64,000 nt of DNA from Acidisoma sp965199065 (GTDB taxonomy: Bacteria; Pseudomonadota; Alphaproteobacteria; Acetobacterales; Acetobacteraceae): contig NZ_CBDAQN010000001.1 of the NCBI RefSeq assembly GCF_965199065.1, positions 1,178,001 to 1,242,000 of the forward strand, in the 5' to 3' direction. Under the pieces are notes generated by a model. That model was not told the DNA's origin. It ran no database searches and saw nothing but the letters and a program-made list of their open reading frames with translations. Shown here one piece after another: positions 8,500 through 16,601 of the stretch (position 1 is the first letter of the stretch; each line of letters begins with the position of its first letter). Both the position numbers and the translations under genes were made by a program.

Positions 8500-9645
8500 A
8501 TGCAGCTTCAGGTCCGGCCGGCGGAAGCGCAGGCCATTGCGCCGCAGCAACTAGCTTTCAACGCGTTGACCGGGCTGCGCGCAATCGCGGCAGTTTGGGT
8601 GATCGCCTACCATTACCGCAGCGGCGTGTTCAGCTCGCTCGGCGCCACGCACATTTTGCCTGTGCTGGGCTTCGGTTATCTCGGGGTAGACCTGTTCTTC
8701 ATCCTGAGCGGCTTTGTCATCTACCACGTTCATGGGCAGGAAATGGCGCGCCCGACCATCCGCATTTTCCTGCGGTTCATCTGCCTTCGCGCAGCACGCC
8801 TCTACCCGGTCTACCTGTTTACCCTGGCGATTTTCGCCAGCATGGTGTGGCTGATACCAGCCTTCGGTTTCGAGGTGGTCGACCCCAGCCACTACCCTCT
8901 CCAGCACCTCATTCTCTCCATCCTGCTGGTTCAGACCTGGGGCCTCACCCGCAACCTGACCTGGAATTTCCCAGCATGGTCCGTGAGCGCGGAATGGTTC
9001 TGCTACCTTCTGTTTCCGCTTGCGGCCGTCATAGGAACTCGGTTGAGCCGAGGCGCCATGATGCTTGGCATCATACTCCTCCTCGTGACGGTCACCGTGG
9101 TCTACCTGACGAGCTTCAATCTCACGATGAACCAGGCGATCGGCTGGCGAGCGCTCGTGCGGGCCACGACGGAGTTCTCGCTGGGCTGCCTCCTGCGTGG
9201 CCTGCAGCATCGGGTGCGGACCGAAACGTGGCCGTGGACAGGCATCACGGCTGGCGTCGCAGTCGTCTGGGCCGCATCGTTTTACACGCCGCTGCCGGTG
9301 GGGGTCGTTGCCATTCCGCTCTTCGCCACGCTGGTCCTGGCCGGAAGCATCCGCGGCAACGTCATTTCGCTCGTCTTGAGTTGGCGACCGTTCGTTGCCA
9401 TCGGCGCCGCGAGCTACTCGCTCTATCTGATGCAGGCGCCGATTGAGAAAGGAGCCGCGGACCTCGAGCAGTTCCTGTCGCCCTCGCGTCCGGTCCAAAG
9501 CGCCGGGATCGTCGGGATCTACGTAGCGCTGCTCGCGATCGGCACCACGCTGGTCCACCTCCTCGTCGAAAATCCTTCACGCCGCTGGCTGAGGAGCCGC
9601 ATCGACACGTACATGCCCGTGCGCCGGCCTGAGGAGCCGCGGTGA
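8500..9645 (+). CDS. Acyltransferase family 3 (OafA/NodX-type) membrane protein
   Basis: 381 residues with about ten membrane segments. The family's conserved N-terminal block is present: FNALTGLRAIAAVWVIAYHY (Arg and His of the active-site region), followed by LGVDLFFILSGFVIYHV and RAARLYPVYLF. The usual NLTWNFPAWSVSAEWFCYLLFP block follows near residue 155. These integral inner-membrane enzymes transfer acyl groups, often acetyl, to extracytoplasmic glycans or lipids. It stands alone between an oxidoreductase and a convergent LysE-type gene, so its acceptor is unknown; the exopolysaccharide genes 15 kb away are one possible client (inference). Confidence 0.93.
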   Translation: MQLQVRPAEAQAIAPQQLAFNALTGLRAIAAVWVIAYHYRSGVFSSLGATHILPVLGFGYLGVDLFFILSGFVIYHVHGQEMARPTIRIFLRFICLRAARLYPVYLFTLAIFASMVWLIPAFGFEVVDPSHYPLQHLILSILLVQTWGLTRNLTWNFPAWSVSAEWFCYLLFPLAAVIGTRLSRGAMMLGIILLLVTVTVVYLTSFNLTMNQAIGWRALVRATTEFSLGCLLRGLQHRVRTETWPWTGITAGVAVVWAASFYTPLPVGVVAIPLFATLVLAGSIRGNVISLVLSWRPFVAIGAASYSLYLMQAPIEKGAADLEQFLSPSRPVQSAGIVGIYVALLAIGTTLVHLLVENPSRRWLRSRIDTYMPVRRPEEPR

Positions 9646-9657
9646 CGCGGAGGACGG

Positions 9658-10275
9658 TCAGCGGCCATGAACCACGGCCAAGGCGCCGGCCGCCGCCATC
9701 AGCATGCCCCCCGACACTCGGTTGCGCAGCCGGGAATGGCGGGCCAGCATAACGCGGGCCCGACCCGCGGCCAGGGCCCAGCAGCAGTCCACCGTACCCA
9801 GGACGACCAGGAACGTCACGGCGAGGATGACCACCTGCGGCAGCGCCGGGTGCACCGCGGAGATGAACTGCGGAAAGAGCGCGCCGAGGAACAGCAACAC
9901 CTTGGGGTTCGTGAGTGAGACAGCCGCGGCCCGCGGCAGCATGGAGCGCAGCGGCACCCGCCCGTCCGCCCGGACCTGGGTCAGGTCCACGGGCGGTTCA
10001 CGCCACTGCCGGTAGCCAAGCCAGAGCAGATAGATCACGCCGAGCCAGCGCAGCACCGTGAACCAGACACCGAGACTTGCAAGCAACGCCGTGAGGCCGA
10101 GGCTCACCGCGATGAGTTGGATGACCTGCGCGGAGACCGTGCCCGCGACCGTCATCAGCCCATAGCGCGGCCCATGGGCGATGCTGTTGGCGATGATGAG
10201 GGCGAGGTTCGGCCCGGGGATCAGGCCCAGGATCACCGTGATGAACACGAAGCCGAGGTAGAGGTGGAGGTTCAC
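9658..10275 (-). CDS. LysE/RhtB family amino-acid exporter
   Basis: A 206-residue membrane protein with about six membrane segments. It matches the LysE/RhtB family through the N-terminal LGLIPGPNLALIIANSIAHG block (the conserved PGP motif) and the central SLTNPKVLLFLGALFPQFI block (conserved NPK). These proteins export amino acids or related small metabolites. The open frame continues 42 codons upstream, but that part is Arg/Ala-rich and not family-like. The GTG at 10275 gives VNLHLYLGFVFITV, the normal start of the family, and a normal length. It ends 12 bases from the convergent acyltransferase. Confidence 0.9.
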   Translation of the reverse strand: MNLHLYLGFVFITVILGLIPGPNLALIIANSIAHGPRYGLMTVAGTVSAQVIQLIAVSLGLTALLASLGVWFTVLRWLGVIYLLWLGYRQWREPPVDLTQVRADGRVPLRSMLPRAAAVSLTNPKVLLFLGALFPQFISAVHPALPQVVILAVTFLVVLGTVDCCWALAAGRARVMLARHSRLRNRVSGGMLMAAAGALAVVHGR

Positions 10276-10694
10276 CGAGAGGCTAATGCCGCGTCGCGTC
10301 GTGGCAGCCGGCGATCTGAGCCGGGATCTCCATGCTTTGCGACTGCGTGCAGCACCGCCGGAACTTCGTGCGGGAAGCGACGTAGCCCTCGCCGGTGCCA
10401 TGCTTGCGCGAGATCAGGAGCGGGTTCCGTCGCCAGTGAACACTCCGAGGATTTGTTGCTTCAACGGCGGCATGATGAATTGGCCAAGAACAGATCGGCC
10501 GTTTCATGCTCGGCTCCTGCGCGCAGGATGAAGTTGCAAGATCACAATCATTAAAACATCAACAAGATCGTCACTCACGCTTGTCTTCCGCTGCTTCCCG
10601 CGATGGATCGGCGCAAGTGAGCGCGGGAACAGACCCTTGTCGATCCGTATCAAACGGACCACGGCGGTCGCTTGGCGGCGGTCAGCCGTGGCCG
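10276..10694. other. Intergenic region without a credible gene
   Basis: 419 bases between the LysE-type gene and the aminotransferase, both on the minus strand. Open frames here have no coding character I trust. Two structures are visible: an inverted repeat with arms CCACGGC (10659-10665) and GCCGTGG (10685-10691) immediately beyond the aminotransferase stop, which could be a terminator without a T-run, and a 12-base perfect palindrome CCTGCGCGCAGG at 10516-10527. An AT-richer patch at about 10537-10567 may hold the LysE-gene promoter, but no convincing -35/-10 pair is seen. Confidence 0.5.
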
Positions 10695-12065
10695 TCACGC
10701 CGTCTGCAGGCTGGCCCATGTGCGGTCAATCGCGCGTGCCGCTCGTGACGCCATCTCACCGACCTCGTCGTCGGAGATGATGAGCGGAGGCGCGAACACC
10801 ATCGTGTCCCGGCAGGCGCGCATCATCACCCCCTCGGCGATCGAGAAGTCCCGACACGTCGTGCCGACCTTCCGGCTGCCCGGGAAGAACCGGTGCGCGT
10901 CACGATCCTCCACCAGTTCGATGGCGCCGATCAGCCCCCTGCCCCGGATCTCGCCCACCAGCGGATGACCCGCCAGCGCCTCGTCCAGAGCGGCCCGCAG
11001 CTTCACGCCCTGGCGCTCGGCAGCGGCTGGCAGATCCTGGCCCTCGATGATGTCGAGATTGGCGAGTGCGACCGCACAGGCGACCGGATGCCCCGAATAG
11101 GTGAAGCCGTGGTAGAATTCTCCGCCCTCCTCGATGAAGGTTTTGGCCACGCGGTCTCCGACGAACACGGCCGATAGCGGAATGTAGCCCGAGGTGATGC
11201 CCTTCGCCGTCGTCATCAGGTCGGGCTCGATGCCGTAGCTGATCGAGCCGAACATCTTGCCGAGACGACCGAAGCCGCAGATGACCTCGTCGGCGATCAG
11301 CAGGATGTCGTGCGCGCGGCAGATGCGCTGGATCTCGGGCCAGTAGCTGTCGGGCGGGATGATGACGCCACCGGCCCCTTGGATGGGCTCGCCGATGAAC
11401 GCCGCGATGCGCTCCGCCCCCACCTCCTCGATCAGCGCCTCGAAACTGCGCGCCGCCTGCAAGCCGAAGTCGTGCGGGCTCAGCGCACCCGCGTCACGGT
11501 AGGCGTAAGGCGTCGCGACCTGTAGGAAGTCGGGCAGATCGCCCGCCTGGCGGTGCATGTCCCGCATCCCGCCCGCCGAGGCGCCCGCCATCGTGGAACC
11601 GTGATAGCCATACTCGCGGCTGACGATGATGCGTTTCTCGGGCTTGCCCTGCAGTTGCCAGAACACCCGCGCCATGCGGAGCGCGCTGTCCACCGCCTCC
11701 GACCCCGACGAGGCGTAGAAGACCCGCGACATGCCCGGAGGCGCGATGGCCGCCAGCCGCTCCGAGAGGGCCGCCGCCGGCGGCGTCGTGCTGCTGAAGA
11801 AGGTGTTGTAGTAGGGCAGAAGCGTCATCTGGCGCGCGGCGGCCTCCACCAGCGACGGCTGGCTGTAGCCGACGTTGACGCACCAAAGCCCCGACATGCC
11901 GTCCAGGATGCGGTTGCCGTCCCCATCCCACAGCCACACGCCTTCCGCCCGGGTGATGACGCGAACACGCCCGGCCTGTAGCGCCTTGTGATCCGTGAAC
12001 GGATGCAGGTGATGCGCGTTGTCGATCTCGCGCAGCCGGTCGATATCGTTCGGAAGGTCGGGCAT
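10695..12065 (-). CDS. Class III aminotransferase, polyamine/omega-amino acid type
   Basis: A 456-residue PLP-dependent aminotransferase of fold type I, class III. The PLP lysine lies in LMTTAKGITSGYIPLSAV (Lys near residue 285) and the preceding ILLIADEVICGFGRLGKMFG block carries the PLP-binding Asp. The sequence around LWCVNVGYSQPSLVEAA and FYASSGSEAVDSALRMARVF fits the putrescine-pyruvate or omega-amino acid:pyruvate subgroup (SpuC-like). It lies 21 bases downstream of the gamma-glutamylpolyamine synthetase gene and should be in the same transcript, supporting a role in polyamine or GABA-related amine degradation. The precise amino donor is inferred, not shown. Confidence 0.92.
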   Translation of the reverse strand: MPDLPNDIDRLREIDNAHHLHPFTDHKALQAGRVRVITRAEGVWLWDGDGNRILDGMSGLWCVNVGYSQPSLVEAAARQMTLLPYYNTFFSSTTPPAAALSERLAAIAPPGMSRVFYASSGSEAVDSALRMARVFWQLQGKPEKRIIVSREYGYHGSTMAGASAGGMRDMHRQAGDLPDFLQVATPYAYRDAGALSPHDFGLQAARSFEALIEEVGAERIAAFIGEPIQGAGGVIIPPDSYWPEIQRICRAHDILLIADEVICGFGRLGKMFGSISYGIEPDLMTTAKGITSGYIPLSAVFVGDRVAKTFIEEGGEFYHGFTYSGHPVACAVALANLDIIEGQDLPAAAERQGVKLRAALDEALAGHPLVGEIRGRGLIGAIELVEDRDAHRFFPGSRKVGTTCRDFSIAEGVMMRACRDTMVFAPPLIISDDEVGEMASRAARAIDRTWASLQTA

Positions 12066-12086
12066 TTGGAACCTCAGTTGGCGGGG

Positions 12087-13448
12087 TCAGGCTGTCCGCA
12101 GATAGGCGTCGTATTCAATCTCCGTGATATGCGCACGGAACTCCTCGATCTCCTGCCGCTTGACGGCAGCGAAGATGTGCCGGTACGGCTTGCCGAGCGC
12201 CTCGGCAATGAAGTCCGACGCCTCGAACCGGGCAAGCGCCTCGTCCCACGTCGTGGGCAGGCTCTCGCAGCCCGACTCGCTGTGTTCGCCGACCGTCGGC
12301 TCCGGCGGAACGGCGCCCGTCCGCAAGCCATGCAACGCCGCCGACAGGATGACCGCCATGGTCAGATAGGGGTTGGTGTCGGAGCCCGCCACGCGATGCT
12401 CGACGCGGGTGGCGGCTCCGGCCTCGATCACCCGGATCGCTGCCGTGCGGTTGTCGATCCCCCAGCTCAGCCGCGTTGGCGCGTGGCTCGCGGGCGTCAG
12501 CCGGCGATAGGAATTGGCGTGCGGGGCCAGCACCAGCATGCTGTCCTTCATCGTGCCGAGCATGCCGCCGACAACCTGACGCAGCTTGCCGCCGGGCGCA
12601 TGGCCCTCCGCCACGAAGATATTGGCGCCCGCGCGGTCGAGCAGGCTGAGATGCGTGTGCATCCCGCAGCCCGCCAGCCCGCCATAGGGCTTGGCCATGA
12701 AGGTGGCGTCCATGCCGTGCCGCCGCGCCGCACCCTTGACGATGCGCTTGAGCATGATCGCCCAGTCGGCCGCGCGCACCACGTCGTCGGTATGGGTGAA
12801 GTTCAGCTCGTACTGGTCCGGCCCGTTCTCCCGCACCGTGCCGTCCAGAGGGATGCCCTGCTCACCGGCGTATCGCGCGATGTCGGCAAAGATCACGTCG
12901 TAGGCATGGAGTTCATCCAGGCTCAGCACGTTCGGCTGCCAGCCCTTCCACCCCTCCGCATCCGCGCCTGACGGACGCGGCTTGTCGCCCGCCGTCTCCA
13001 CCGGCTCGATGAAGTAGAACTCCAGCTCGGTCGCCACCACGGGCGTCAGTTCCGCCGTCTGGAACTTCGCCACCACAGCCTCCAGCACGGTGCGCGGATC
13101 GGCGAAGTAAGGCGTGCCGTCGGCTGCCACCATGCGCAGCATGACCTGCGTTGCCCGGCGGGACAGCCAGGAGATCGGCAGCACCGAGCCCTCCACCGGC
13201 CGGCACAGCCCGTCCGGATCGCCGGTGCCGTGGCCGAGGCCCGCTTCGTCCGCGTCACGCCCCCAGATGTCCTGCGCGAAGACGGAGCGCGGGATGAGCA
13301 GCCCCTTGTCGCTCACATCCGACAGCTTCTCCGCCGGCAGCCACTTGCCGCGGGGGACGCCGTTGCCGTCCACCACGAAGGCCTCGACGATCCCGCCCTG
13401 CGACTTCTTCGACTTGCCGCCAACCGCGATCCTCGGAAGCACCGTCAT
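12087..13448 (-). CDS. puuA: Glutamine synthetase family protein, likely gamma-glutamylputrescine synthetase
   Basis: 453 residues with the glutamine-synthetase fold: a beta-grasp N-terminal domain (VDGNGVPRGKWLP) and the catalytic domain containing ATELEFYFIEP (metal-binding Glu), QYELNFTHTDDVVRAAD, GGLAGCGMHTHLSLLD (His of the metal site) and RVEHRVAGSDTNPYLTMA. This variant group uses polyamines or other amines rather than ammonia; PuuA ligates glutamate to putrescine with ATP. The PuuD-like hydrolase and aminotransferase alongside support that, though other gamma-glutamylamide synthetases are possible. The ATG at 13448 is chosen over an upstream start nine codons earlier. A GTGATCAC palindrome lies 36 bases upstream. 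Confidence 0.88.
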   Translation of the reverse strand: MTVLPRIAVGGKSKKSQGGIVEAFVVDGNGVPRGKWLPAEKLSDVSDKGLLIPRSVFAQDIWGRDADEAGLGHGTGDPDGLCRPVEGSVLPISWLSRRATQVMLRMVAADGTPYFADPRTVLEAVVAKFQTAELTPVVATELEFYFIEPVETAGDKPRPSGADAEGWKGWQPNVLSLDELHAYDVIFADIARYAGEQGIPLDGTVRENGPDQYELNFTHTDDVVRAADWAIMLKRIVKGAARRHGMDATFMAKPYGGLAGCGMHTHLSLLDRAGANIFVAEGHAPGGKLRQVVGGMLGTMKDSMLVLAPHANSYRRLTPASHAPTRLSWGIDNRTAAIRVIEAGAATRVEHRVAGSDTNPYLTMAVILSAALHGLRTGAVPPEPTVGEHSESGCESLPTTWDEALARFEASDFIAEALGKPYRHIFAAVKRQEIEEFRAHITEIEYDAYLRTA

Positions 13449-13483
13449 GAATGGTCTCTCACCTGCCCAATCCATTACCGCAT

Positions 13484-13497
13484 AATGTGATCACATT
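13484..13497. promoter_or_regulatory. Palindromic operator between puuA and gntR-family gene
   Basis: AATGTGATCACATT is a perfect 14-base palindrome in the 99-base divergent gap, 36 bases before the puuA ATG and 50 bases before the regulator's ATG. The same core, TGTGATCACA, recurs upstream of the puuD-like gene at 14365-14379. Two-fold symmetric sites of this size fit dimeric GntR/FCD repressors. That the adjacent regulator binds it is inference. Confidence 0.7.
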
Positions 13498-13547
13498 GTG
13501 CAAGCCCGTTCTGCTATCGTCCGCGCAGCCGTTCCGCGAGAGGACCG

Positions 13548-14270
13548 ATGCCGGAAGACCTGCCTGCCCTATCTTCGCCGGCGTTAGCCATGCCGGAGCG
13601 CGAGGATGCAGAGCCTATCCACCAGTGGGTGTTCCGCGGCTTGCGGCGCGCGATCATGTCCGGACGGTTTCCCCCTGGCCAGCCGGTGACGATCCGCGGC
13701 CTCGCCGCCCGCATGGGGGTCAGCGCCATGCCGGTGCGGGAGGCGCTGCGCCGCCTTGTGGCGGAGCGGGCGCTCGCGCTGCTCGACAACCGGCGCGTGC
13801 GGGTGCCGGTGATGACGGTGGAGCGGTTCGACGAACTGCTGGCGGCCAGGATGGCGCTGGAACCCGAGGCGGCGGTGCGCGCACTGCCTTCGATCGGCCC
13901 GGAGCGGCTGGCGGCGCTGCGCCGCATCAACCGCCACATCGACGATGCCGTGGCGAACGCGGACGGTGAGACGGTCGTCGTCCAGAACCTGCTTTTCCAC
14001 CTGACGCTCTACGGCGCGCGGGCGGACAGCGTTCTCGTTCCGCTCATCGAGTCTGTGTGGTTGCAGACAGGCCCCTTCATGCGGGCGGCGCTCGAAGACC
14101 TGCCGAGCCAGGGCGCGGATGACCATCATGCAGAGGCGCTCGCCGCCATTGCGCGCGGGGATGCGGCCGCGCTGCGGCTCGCGATCCAAGCTGACATTCA
14201 GACGGGTCTGGGTCATCTGGCTCAATCCGGACGCTTCGCCGGACGCCTCGGCGCCGAACGAGCCGGCTGA
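13548..14270 (+). CDS. GntR family transcriptional regulator (FCD domain)
   Basis: 240 residues. The N-terminal winged helix-turn-helix (about residues 22-90) contains RRAIMSGRFPPGQPVTIRGLAARMGVSAMPVREALRRLVAE, the typical GntR recognition region. The rest is an all-helical FCD ligand-binding domain; FHLTLYG and DDHHAEALAAI carry the His residues that bind metal in this class. It is divergent from puuA and followed by the puuD-like gene, and both flanking promoters hold a GTGATCAC palindrome, so it probably controls the cluster in response to a polyamine breakdown intermediate (inference). The E. coli Puu regulator PuuR is unrelated in fold, so this would be a different control scheme. Confidence 0.9.
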   Translation: MPEDLPALSSPALAMPEREDAEPIHQWVFRGLRRAIMSGRFPPGQPVTIRGLAARMGVSAMPVREALRRLVAERALALLDNRRVRVPVMTVERFDELLAARMALEPEAAVRALPSIGPERLAALRRINRHIDDAVANADGETVVVQNLLFHLTLYGARADSVLVPLIESVWLQTGPFMRAALEDLPSQGADDHHAEALAAIARGDAAALRLAIQADIQTGLGHLAQSGRFAGRLGAERAG

Positions 14271-14289
14271 CCGTTGTGACGGCCGCTTG

Positions 14290-14324
14290 GATCAGGTCGC
14301 CCGGATCAGGTCGCCCGGATCAGG
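14290..14324. repeat. 14-base tandem repeat, 2.5 copies
   Basis: The unit GATCAGGTCGCCCG occurs at 14290-14303 and 14304-14317, followed by a partial copy GATCAGG at 14318-14324. It sits just after the regulator's stop and about 40 bases before the puuD operator. It is too short for a CRISPR and has no coding role. Confidence 0.85.
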
Positions 14325-14364
14325 GTTGCGGAGAAAGTTTCTCGGCAGCCAGATCAGCCGTGCT

Positions 14365-14379
14365 TATGTGATCACAATA
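14365..14379. promoter_or_regulatory. Second GTGATCAC operator, upstream of puuD
   Basis: TATGTGATCACAATA shares the core TGTGATCACA with the site at 13484-13497. It ends 17 bases before the first ATG of the puuD-like gene, close to the ribosome-binding site, a position expected for repression. The duplication of the same core at both cluster promoters is the main support. Confidence 0.68.
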
Positions 14380-14396
14380 TCTGTTGAGGGAAGTTG

Positions 14397-15185
14397 ATGA
14401 TGCCCAAGCCGGTAATCGGGTTCGTGTGCGACGTGACAGCGGTGTCGGGTCACATCGCGCATCTGGTGGTGGAGAAATACCTCTACGCCGTCGCGGTCGG
14501 CGCCGACGCCACGCCAATCCTGCTGCCTGGCCGCATCTCGGACGTCGATGGCACGCCGGCGAGCGAGACCCTCGACTACGGAGCGATCCTGGCGCTCGTC
14601 GATGGCATTTTCCTGCCCGGCAGCCCCTCCAACGTGGCGCCGCCGCTCTATGGGAGACCGCCGGAGGATCAGGTTCTGCCTGCCGACCCGAACCGGGACG
14701 CGATGTCGCTGGGGCTCATCCGCGCGGCCTTGGCGGCGGGCGTGCCAATGCTGGGCGTCTGCCGTGGCTGCCAGGAGATGAACGTCGCCTTCGGCGGCAC
14801 GCTGCATCCCAAGCTGCACGAGGTCGGTCAGGAACTCGACCACCGCTACGATGCGACGCTGCCGATCGCCGACGCCTACGCGCCGGTGCATGACGTGGCG
14901 CTGGAGCCCGGCGGGGTCTTTTCGGGCTGGGTGGACGGCGCCGCGCGCTGGCGGGTAAATTCTTTGCACGAGCAAGGGGTCGATCGGCTGGCGCCCGGCA
15001 TGGAGGTAGAAGCGCGCGCGCCGGATGGGGTGGTGGAGGCATTCCGGCACCCGAACGCGGAGCGGTTCACGACCGCGATCCAGTGGCATCCGGAATGGCG
15101 TTTCGGCGCCGATGCGCTCTCAACAGCGATCTTCAGGGCTTTCGGCGAAGCGGCACGAGACCGGATGGCGTCCCGCCGCCGCTGA
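14397..15185 (+). CDS. puuD: Gamma-glutamyl-gamma-aminobutyrate hydrolase family protein
   Basis: About 262 residues, class I glutamine-amidotransferase fold of the peptidase C26/PuuD family, which cleaves gamma-glutamyl-GABA to glutamate and GABA. The nucleophile Cys is in PMLGVCRGCQEMNVAFGGTLH and the His-Glu pair in AIQWHPEWRF. FLPGSPSNVAP near residue 78 is the conserved oxyanion-side block. GAGGG lies 6-9 bases before two consecutive ATG codons (14397 and 14400); either could be used, and a TTG just upstream is less likely. It is read separately from puuA but carries the same operator. The oxidase and aldehyde dehydrogenase steps (PuuB, PuuC) are not in the window. Confidence 0.92.
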   Translation: MMPKPVIGFVCDVTAVSGHIAHLVVEKYLYAVAVGADATPILLPGRISDVDGTPASETLDYGAILALVDGIFLPGSPSNVAPPLYGRPPEDQVLPADPNRDAMSLGLIRAALAAGVPMLGVCRGCQEMNVAFGGTLHPKLHEVGQELDHRYDATLPIADAYAPVHDVALEPGGVFSGWVDGAARWRVNSLHEQGVDRLAPGMEVEARAPDGVVEAFRHPNAERFTTAIQWHPEWRFGADALSTAIFRAFGEAARDRMASRRR

Positions 15186-15318
15186 CGCACGACTGCGTGA
15201 ATTGCCGAAATGACACTGGCGCATCCCGCCGCCGCGGGCTTGCTGGTAACCGGCGGGACTGTCCCGCCGTATTCCGGCCGGCGGCGCGTGCCGCCCGACC
15301 ACAGCCAGCAGGATCATC

Positions 15319-15918
15319 ATGAGCCAAATACGCATCGCAGCGGCGGCCCTCAGCCTCGCGATAATCGGTGGACCCGTCATCGCCCAGGCTGCGCCTCCGC
15401 ACCGGACGCGCGGCACAATCGACCAGATCACGCCGACGCAGCTTGTTGTCACCAGCCGCACCGGCTCGATGATGACCTACGCGATCAACGGCGACACCAA
15501 GGTGGCCGGCGAGAAGACCGTTTCGATATCCGCCATCCAGGCCGGTAGCTACATCGGCAGTGCCGCGGTTCCGGCCGGCGGCGGCAAGCTCCGCGCCCTC
15601 GAAGTGACGGTGTTTCCGCCCGCGATGAAGGGCGTCGGCGAGGGTCATTATGCTTGGGATCTGGGGCCGTCCAGCTCCATGACCAACGGCACCGTCGGCC
15701 ATCTCGTCGTCTCCAACGGGAATACGATGACGGTGAACTACGCCGGCGGCGAGAAAACGATCATCGTGCCGGCGGACGTGCCGATTGTCGCGATCGATCC
15801 TGGCTCGATGAGCGACCTCAAGCCCGGCGTCAAGGTCATCGTCTTCCCATCACCGAACGACCCGAAGACCGCGTCGCGCATCCTCTACGGCGAGGACGGC
15901 ATCACCCCGCCGCAATAA
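15319..15918 (+). CDS. Secreted DUF5666-like protein beside cytochrome b/molybdoenzyme genes
   Basis: 199 residues with a clear signal peptide (hydrophobic residues 5-20, cleavage about AQAA). The mature protein consists of two similar beta-rich repeats: TRGTIDQITPTQLVVTSRTG...TYAINGDTKV and TNGTVGHLVVSNGNTMTVNYAGGEKTIIV, each resembling the OB-like DUF5666 unit. No catalytic or cofactor motif is seen (no CXXCH). It lies 23 bases before the cytochrome b gene, which starts a run with a molybdopterin oxidoreductase, so it is likely a periplasmic accessory of that module. Function unknown. Confidence 0.7.
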   Translation: MSQIRIAAAALSLAIIGGPVIAQAAPPHRTRGTIDQITPTQLVVTSRTGSMMTYAINGDTKVAGEKTVSISAIQAGSYIGSAAVPAGGGKLRALEVTVFPPAMKGVGEGHYAWDLGPSSSMTNGTVGHLVVSNGNTMTVNYAGGEKTIIVPADVPIVAIDPGSMSDLKPGVKVIVFPSPNDPKTASRILYGEDGITPPQ

Positions 15919-15941
15919 GCATGTGACGAGGTCGGTTGACG

Positions 15942-16601
15942 ATGAACACGAGTAAGGCGCAAGGCCTGCCGAGGCAGCGCTGGGTGACTGTGCATCCGCT
16001 GTTGGTGCGCATCACCCACTGGGTAAATGCGGTGGCCCTCGTCTGCATGGTGATGAGCGGCTGGGAGATCTATAACGCGTCGCCGCTGCTGCCGTTCGTC
16101 TTTCCGCCATGGATGACGCTTGGCGGCTGGCTGGCGGGCGGCATCGCCTGGCACTTCGCCGCCATGTGGCTGCTCGTCGTCAACGGTCTCGTCTATGTCG
16201 CCTACGGGATCGTCGGACGGCACTTCCGGCGATCCTTCTTTCCCCTGAGCGCACGGAGCGTCTGGACGGATTTTCGCGGCGCCCTCTCCTTCCGGCTCTA
16301 CCACACGCCGGGCGTCTACAACGCGGTCCAGAAGCTGCTCTACATCGCCGTGCTGCTGGTCGGCCTGCTGGCCGTCCTCTCGGGCCTTGCGATGTGGAAG
16401 CCCGTGCAACTCTGGTGGCTGACGGCCGCACTCGGCAGCTACCCGTCGGTGCGCTGGATCCATTTCCTGGCGATGACCGGCATCGTCGGGTTCGTGGTCA
16501 TCCATCTGGTGCTGGTCGCGGTCGTGCCGCGCACCTTGCCGACGATGATCACTGGCCGCGCCCATGTTCCGGCTGCTGTGGAGGCGCATCCCGATGCGTA
16601 A
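15942..16601 (+). CDS. Cytochrome b561-type integral membrane protein
   Basis: About 219 residues with four main membrane segments. Histidines expected to ligate two b haems are present: VHPLLVRITHW in the first helix, AWHFAAMW in the second, and RWIHFLAMTGIVGFVVIHL in the fourth. It matches the Ni/Fe-hydrogenase/formate-dehydrogenase cytochrome b family (bacterial cytochrome b561). The ATG at 15942 is used; a TTG two codons upstream is possible. Its end overlaps the molybdoenzyme start by eight bases, so the two are translationally coupled. It should exchange electrons between that enzyme and the quinone pool. Confidence 0.9.
   Translation: MNTSKAQGLPRQRWVTVHPLLVRITHWVNAVALVCMVMSGWEIYNASPLLPFVFPPWMTLGGWLAGGIAWHFAAMWLLVVNGLVYVAYGIVGRHFRRSFFPLSARSVWTDFRGALSFRLYHTPGVYNAVQKLLYIAVLLVGLLAVLSGLAMWKPVQLWWLTAALGSYPSVRWIHFLAMTGIVGFVVIHLVLVAVVPRTLPTMITGRAHVPAAVEAHPDA

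Noticed and set aside
10283..10507. Short open frames in the LysE-aminotransferase gap
   Set aside because: No ribosome-binding sites, no domains, unusual composition; the region looks noncoding.
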